From contig NZ_JAWLHG010000004.1 in NCBI RefSeq assembly GCF_041690465.1, positions 292,843 to 356,842 on the forward strand: DNA of 64,000 nucleotides. Reading direction: 5' to 3'. The DNA comes from Falsiroseomonas sp041690465 (GTDB taxonomy: Bacteria > Pseudomonadota > Alphaproteobacteria > Acetobacterales > Acetobacteraceae). Both the position numbers and the translations under genes were made by a program. This document shows positions 59,626-64,000 of this stretch, piece by piece. Below the pieces are notes generated by a model that searched no databases, was not told the origin of the DNA, and was given only the letters and a program-made list of their open reading frames with translations. Positions within the stretch are counted from its first letter, which is position 1. Each line of letters opens with the position of its first letter.

Positions 59626-61656
59626 TCATGCCGCCGCGGCCTGGGGGGCGGCGGGCAGCGCCACCAACACCTGGTCCACCAGCGCCAGCGTTGCGGGATC
59701 CTGGCGGAAGGCGAGGGCAAGCCGGTCGCGCTCCAGCCTGGCGACCCGCGCGCCCAGCGGATGCCGCACGCCCGGCAGTTCGAGCAGCACTTCGGTGCCG
59801 GGCGCCAGGTCCGGCGCGCGCAGCAAGGCAAGCCCGCCGCGCGAGATGTCCGCCACCTCGAAGCTCGCCTCCGGCCGGCCCGGCGCGCGCACCCGCACCT
59901 GCAGGCCATTGCCGGGCACCCGTTCGTAACGGCGCCGGTCCCCCTCCTCGCCGCGCATGGCGGCGAGGAACTGGTCCACCTCCTCGCGCAGCGCGCCGGC
60001 GACGCGGGTGACCTCGTCGGCGGTGACGAGCACGGTGCGGGCATTCGCCTCCGCACCGCCGACCGCTTCCTGCACGCCACGCATCATCGTCGCGGCGCCG
60101 TCGTTCTGGCGCGTCACCACCTGCACGCTGCCGGCGATCTCGCGCGTTGCCGCGCCCTGCTGCTCCACCGCGGCGGCGATCGCCGAGGCCACCTCGCTGA
60201 CCTGCGCGATGCGCTCGCTGACCTCGCGCACCGCGCCGACGGCCTGCCCGGTCACCGCCTGCATGGCGTTGATCTGCACGCCGATCTCCTCGGTCGCCTT
60301 CGCCGTCTGCACCGCGAGCTGCTTCACCTCGGAGGCGACGACGGCAAAGCCCTTGCCCGCCTCTCCGGCGCGGGCGGCCTCGATCGTGGCGTTGAGCGCG
60401 AGCAGGTTGGTCTGCCGCGCAATGCCGGAGATCAGGCTGACCACCTCGCCGATCTGCGCCGCCGCGTCGGAGAGGCCGCGCACAGTGCCATCCGTGGCGC
60501 GCGCCTGGCCATCGGCCTCCCGCGCCATGCTGGCGGCGGTGGCAATCTGGCGGGTGATCTCGCTGATGCTGGCCGTCAGCTGCTCGGTCGCGGCGGCGAC
60601 GGAGGAGAGATTGCGTGCACTTTCCTCGGCGCCGGCGGCGGTGGCGGTGGCGGAGCCGCGGGTGGCCTCCACGGTGCGCGCCATCTCGTCGGCAGCCTTC
60701 CGCATCGCCCCGGCGGAGTTGCCGAGCGTGCCCATGACGCCGGAGATCGAGGCGCCGAAATCCTGGGTGTGCCGGTCGAGCGCCGCCTGGCGGCGGTCGC
60801 GCTTCATGCGGTCGGCGGTGGCGGCCTCCTCCAGCGCCCGGGCGCGCCGCGATTCGGCGCGCAGCGCCTCCAGCGCGCGGGCCAGCACGCCGCATTCGTC
60901 GCCACGCTCCGTGCCCGGCACCGCCAGGTCGAGCTCGCCGGCGGCGATCCGCCGCGTCGCCTCGGTGGCCGCGGCCAGCGGGCGGATGATGCCGCGGGCG
61001 AGCACCGCGACCAGACCGAACAGCAGCGCCGCCGCCGCCGCCACCTCCGCGACCGCGGTCCAGATGGCCGCGCGCTGCGCCGCGCGCAGGTCGTCCACAT
61101 AGACGCCGGTGCCGATCACCCAGCCCCAGGGCTCGAAACCCTGCACCCAGGAGAGCTTCTCGACCGGCGCCGCAGCGGCCTGCGCCGCGCCCGGGCGCGG
61201 CCACATGTAGCCGACGATGCCGGCGCCCTCGCGCCGCACCGCCTCGACGAAGGCGGGGAACAGTGCGAAGCCGGTCGGGTCGCGCAGCCCGGCAACGTCC
61301 CGCCCTTCAAGGTCCGGCCGGAACGGATGCATCACGACACGCGGCTGCATGTCGTTGATCCAGACATACTCCTCGCCGCCATAGCGGATGCCGCGCACCG
61401 CCTCGGCGGCCAGGCGCTGCGCCTCGGCACGCGGCAGGCGGCCGGCCTGCTCTTCCGCCGCGTAGCGCGCGACGATGCCGGACGCGGCCTCCGCCACGCT
61501 GCGCAGCATGGCGATGCGGTCCTCCTCCAGGTCGCGGATGCGGGCGTAGTTGGACGCCGCGGCGACCACCAGCACGGCGACCAGGCCGACCAACGTGATC
61601 AGATGCAGGCGGAACGTCAGTGAAGGCTGGCGAAAGCGGCGAAGTGCAGGCGGCAT
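59626..61656 (-). CDS. Methyl-accepting chemotaxis protein with sCache sensor and C-terminal PilZ domain
   Basis: A 676-residue chemoreceptor. TM1 is at about 18-34. A periplasmic single-Cache domain follows (YGGEEYVWINDMQPRVVMHP, VGYMWPRPG, WGWVIGTGVYVDD), then TM2 (about 190-215), HAMP (GIIRPLAAATEATRRIAAGE) and a signalling domain whose hairpin tip is IARQTNLLALNATIEAARAGEAG. The last 100 residues form a PilZ domain with RRYER (RxxxR) and DISRGG (DxSxxG), the c-di-GMP-binding motifs. It should link chemotaxis signalling to c-di-GMP. No che genes are nearby. The ATG at 61656 lacks a clear ribosome site; GTG at 61683 is possible. Confidence 0.92.
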   Translation of the reverse strand: MPPALRRFRQPSLTFRLHLITLVGLVAVLVVAAASNYARIRDLEEDRIAMLRSVAEAASGIVARYAAEEQAGRLPRAEAQRLAAEAVRGIRYGGEEYVWINDMQPRVVMHPFRPDLEGRDVAGLRDPTGFALFPAFVEAVRREGAGIVGYMWPRPGAAQAAAAPVEKLSWVQGFEPWGWVIGTGVYVDDLRAAQRAAIWTAVAEVAAAAALLFGLVAVLARGIIRPLAAATEATRRIAAGELDLAVPGTERGDECGVLARALEALRAESRRARALEEAATADRMKRDRRQAALDRHTQDFGASISGVMGTLGNSAGAMRKAADEMARTVEATRGSATATAAGAEESARNLSSVAAATEQLTASISEITRQIATAASMAREADGQARATDGTVRGLSDAAAQIGEVVSLISGIARQTNLLALNATIEAARAGEAGKGFAVVASEVKQLAVQTAKATEEIGVQINAMQAVTGQAVGAVREVSERIAQVSEVASAIAAAVEQQGAATREIAGSVQVVTRQNDGAATMMRGVQEAVGGAEANARTVLVTADEVTRVAGALREEVDQFLAAMRGEEGDRRRYERVPGNGLQVRVRAPGRPEASFEVADISRGGLALLRAPDLAPGTEVLLELPGVRHPLGARVARLERDRLALAFRQDPATLALVDQVLVALPAAPQAAAA

Positions 61657-61698
61657 GGCGGGGTTCCAGTCGGGCGGCGCCACCCTGCCGCATCCGGC

Positions 61699-62457
61699 TT
61701 AACCGCCGCTTGATGCGCCGCCCGATCCCGCGTCCACCAGCACCGCGACGCGATCGGCCAGCATCTCCCGCGCCGAGGGGAGCGGCCGGTGCTGCGTGCC
61801 GAACACGTCGCGGGCAAGGAAATGGCCGGTCAGCCGCAGCCCCGCCATCCAGTCGGCCGGCCCCGAAGGCCCCTGGCCGAGCAGGAAGGGCGGCAGCGTC
61901 AGCAGCCGGTCGCGCCATTCCCCCGCCGCCGCCGCCGAGACGGCGCGGCCGGTGCGCGGCGAGACGAAGGCCAGCTCCTCCTGCGTGCCGCTCACGGCGC
62001 AGCGGGCGAGATCGAGGCCGTAGCCGAGATCGGCCAGCAGGTCCGCCTCCCACCGCACCAGTTCCGGCACGGCCGGCTCGGCGCCGCGGGCCAGCGTGGC
62101 GATCAGCGCGACGAGGCCGCGGAAGACGCGCGGATGCGGCTCGCGTTCGGGCAGCGCGCCCTCCGCCACGCTGGTCGCGCCGCGCAGCACGGCGAGCGAC
62201 AACGGATCCTCCATGGCGAGCGCGGCGGCAGGATGCACCAACTCGCCGGAGAGCGCGCCGAGCTGGTCGGCCAGCCGCGCCATCCACTTCGCCTCCACCA
62301 GGTTGCCCGGCTGCCAGATGGGCGCCTGCGCGCGGGAAGCGCCGCCCTTGGCAAGGCCGGCGTGCCGCCCGTGCTCCTCGGTCAGCAGCGTGACCACGGC
62401 AGCGGCCTCGCCATGCAGGCGAACATCGAGCACCACGGCCGGGGCCTGCCATTCCAT
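61699..62457 (-). CDS. recO: DNA repair protein RecO
   Basis: A 252-residue recombination mediator of the RecFOR pathway. The N-terminal OB-fold begins MEWQAPAVVLDVRLHGEAAAVVTLLTEEHG, the standard RecO start. A helical C-terminal part contains ELVRWEADLLADLGYGLDLARCAVSG. The family's second Cys pair is absent, as in many alphaproteobacterial RecO proteins. It lies 42 bp upstream of the chemoreceptor gene on the same strand. Confidence 0.93.
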   Translation of the reverse strand: MEWQAPAVVLDVRLHGEAAAVVTLLTEEHGRHAGLAKGGASRAQAPIWQPGNLVEAKWMARLADQLGALSGELVHPAAALAMEDPLSLAVLRGATSVAEGALPEREPHPRVFRGLVALIATLARGAEPAVPELVRWEADLLADLGYGLDLARCAVSGTQEELAFVSPRTGRAVSAAAAGEWRDRLLTLPPFLLGQGPSGPADWMAGLRLTGHFLARDVFGTQHRPLPSAREMLADRVAVLVDAGSGGASSGG

Positions 62458-62628
62458 GCGGCATGGCGTTCCATATCCCGCGCCCGCGATCAAGCACGCG
62501 GCCGAGGTTCAGCATCCCGGCAGGGATCTTCGCCGTCTGGTTTCGGCTGAACCGATCGTGTGTGGAATGCAGCGGGCAAAGCGAAAAGCGGCGTCGCGCC
62601 ACCCTTCCGCGGCCGTTAGAGCAGCGAC

Positions 62629-63219
62629 ATGCGACGTGCTCTTCTCCTCGGCGGTGCAACCGCCCTCGCCACCCTCCTCCTCCCGTCCCGTTCGCACGCC
62701 ACGCAGGCGAGGCGGCTCACGCTGCGCCACGCCGGCAGCGGCGCGCGCTTCGAGGGCATATGGCATGACGGCCGCGCGCCGGATCGCTCGGCCATGGCGG
62801 AGCTCTCGCAGGTGCTGGCGGACCCGGGCGCCAAACCCGCTCGGGCCTTCGATCCCGATGCGATCGAGATCGTCTGGCAGATCGCCACGCGCACCCGGCT
62901 CGATCCGGTGCTCGACGTGCATTCCGGCTACCGCACGCCGAGCGTGAACCGCGCGGTGCATGGTGCCGGCGACAGCCAGCACCTGCGCGCCTCCGCGCTC
63001 GACATCGGCGTCCCGGCCGGGCGGCTGCCCGCGGTTTCGGAGGCGGCGCTGAAGCTGGCGCTCGGCGGCGTCGGCGTCTATCGCCGGCGAGGCTTCGTGC
63101 ATCTCGACAGTGGACCGGTCCGGCACTGGAGCGACGGCGGCACCGCCCGCCGGACGGTCTCCGCGCGCGAGCGGCAGCTGGACCGTATGGCGGAGGCTTG
63201 GCAGCGCGGCGCGCGCTGA
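62629..63219 (+). CDS. DUF882/peptidase M15-like exported zinc peptidase (YcbK-like)
   Basis: A 196-residue exported protein with leader MRRALLLGGATALATLLLPSRSHA. The M15-type metal site is visible: SGYRTPSVNR, SQHLRASALDIGV (His and Asp ligands) and GFVHLDSGPVRHW (His ligand). Family members cleave peptidoglycan peptides in the periplasm. It stands alone, divergent from recO by 171 bp. Confidence 0.88.
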   Translation: MRRALLLGGATALATLLLPSRSHATQARRLTLRHAGSGARFEGIWHDGRAPDRSAMAELSQVLADPGAKPARAFDPDAIEIVWQIATRTRLDPVLDVHSGYRTPSVNRAVHGAGDSQHLRASALDIGVPAGRLPAVSEAALKLALGGVGVYRRRGFVHLDSGPVRHWSDGGTARRTVSARERQLDRMAEAWQRGAR

Positions 63220-63286
63220 CCCGGCTTCGCGCGCGCCGGCGCGGCCGGCATTGCACGCCCGCGGTGCCTGCCGGACACTGGCAGGC

Positions 63287-63904
63287 ATGCGCAACGAACG
63301 GCCATCCCTGGCGCTCTCGACCGCGACGCTGGTGCTGGCGAATCTGGTGCCGCTGGGCGGCGCCCTGCTCGGCTTCTGGGCTACCTACGACCTGATCCTG
63401 CTGTTCTGGGCCGAGAACGTTGTGATCGGTCTGCTGCAACTGCTGCGCCTGGTCGTGCTGGCCGCCAGGCGGCGCGACTGGTCGGCCGCCGCGCTGGCTC
63501 CCTTCTTCGCCTTCCACTACGGGCTGTTCACCTTCGGGCACGGCGCCGCGGTGGTGAACCTGCTGGCACCGCCCGGGGAGGCGAGGTTGGCCGATGCCGT
63601 CATGCTGCTGCTCTCGCCGGCGGGGCTACTCTGGGCGCTGCTGCCCCTGGCTGCGAGCCACGCCATTTCCTTCGTCGTCAACTTCCTCCGCGGCGGCGAG
63701 TGGCGCGATGCGGAGCCGCGCACGCTGGTGGGCCAGCCCTACAGCCGCGTCGTCGTGCTGCACCTGGCGGTCCTGCTTGGCGGCGCGGTCGTGATGGCGC
63801 TCGGCGAGCCGATCGCGGCGCTGGTGCTGCTGGTGGCGCTGAAGATCGCGATGGACGTCCGTGCGCACCGGCGCGAACACGCCGCAGCGCTCAACGCCGG
63901 CTAG
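63287..63904 (+). CDS. DUF6498-like integral membrane protein
   Basis: A 205-residue protein with about five membrane helices (LVLANLVPLGGALLGFW; YDLILLFWAENVVIGLLQLL; FAFHYGLFTFGHGAAVV; a helix around residue 110; VLHLAVLLGGAVVMALG) and an FWAEN motif near residue 40. The family function is unknown to me. The tail is basic. Its stop codon is embedded in the large hairpin that follows. Confidence 0.75.
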   Translation: MRNERPSLALSTATLVLANLVPLGGALLGFWATYDLILLFWAENVVIGLLQLLRLVVLAARRRDWSAAALAPFFAFHYGLFTFGHGAAVVNLLAPPGEARLADAVMLLLSPAGLLWALLPLAASHAISFVVNFLRGGEWRDAEPRTLVGQPYSRVVVLHLAVLLGGAVVMALGEPIAALVLLVALKIAMDVRAHRREHAAALNAG

Positions 63905-63945
63905 ACCCGAGTTGCCCGGACTGTGTCCGGGCAACTCGGGTCTAG
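63901..63945. terminator. Perfect 21-bp hairpin after the membrane protein gene
   Basis: Bases 63901-63921 and 63925-63945 are perfect reverse complements around a 3-nt TGT loop, starting CTAGACCCGAG and ending CTCGGGTCTAG. The stem includes the TAG stop. CCCTTTCG follows on the plus strand, a weak T-tract. Very likely a (bidirectional) terminator. The rest of the window to 64000 shows nothing recognisable. Confidence 0.7.
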
Positions 63946-64000
63946 CCCTTTCGAGCCGGCGATTCACGCCCTGGCGTGCCCGCCCGCGGCGTCCACACTC

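Noticed and set aside
1..64000. Mobile element, prophage, CRISPR or tRNA-linked island
   Set aside because: I saw no transposase, integrase, terminal repeats, spacer array or tRNA, and base composition looks uniform throughout.

Overview
The window is a GC-rich (roughly 70 % by eye) alphaproteobacterial chromosome segment. I infer Rhodospirillales/Acetobacteraceae, Roseomonas-like. The housekeeping block rpsT-dnaA next to mutM-ubiE-coaBC-dut, a bpt-parC pair, and a crowd of orphan tripartite-tricarboxylate (Bug/TctC) periplasmic receptors all fit that group. I saw no rRNA, tRNA, CRISPR array, insertion sequence or prophage.

Left third (1-24.3 kb): an ester-scavenging region. It opens with an edge-truncated formylglycine-generating enzyme (FGE) behind a GntR regulator. 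Divergent from these are two consecutive Bug-receptor/sulfatase pairs with 4-bp stop/start overlaps. A nine-gene minus-strand run (18.2 to 6.6 kb) follows: a formylglycine-type phosphonate monoester hydrolase, three tandem paralogous family-5 solute-binding proteins, a complete Dpp/Opp-type ABC transporter and a cytoplasmic type I phosphodiesterase. Upstream on the same strand lie phnD-phnE-phnE and a hexapeptide transferase (no phnC), then a third Bug/sulfatase pair. Candidate PHO boxes precede phnD and the hydrolase. All four FGly enzymes carry CxPxR with Cys and none has a signal peptide. The likely logic is import of intact sulfate, phosphonate or phosphodiester compounds, cytoplasmic hydrolysis, and local supply of the enzyme that matures the catalytic Cys.

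Middle (24.4-39 kb): two LysR regulators, each divergent from a Bug gene. The second controls Bug, crotonase and ADP-forming acyl-CoA synthetase, apparently a carboxylate uptake and CoA-activation operon. Then comes the core block dnaA, rpsT, enoyl-CoA hydratase, mutM, ubiE, a hotdog thioesterase, an unknown lipoprotein, coaBC and dut, followed by a decayed acyl-CoA ligase remnant and a TetR regulator.

Right (39.4-64 kb): a seven-gene operon (hyuA-hyuB, polyamine-type ABC transporter, TIM-barrel isomerase) probably imports and opens a cyclic amide or hydantoin. An ICL/PEP-mutase-type lyase diverges from an IclR regulator, a LeuC/LeuD-like hydratase and a Bug receptor, which suggests a hydratase-lyase route for an unsaturated dicarboxylate. 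The rest is mostly stand-alone: penicillin acylase, bpt, parC, a chemoreceptor with a C-terminal PilZ domain, recO, an M15/DUF882 peptidase and a membrane protein ending in a perfect 21-bp hairpin.
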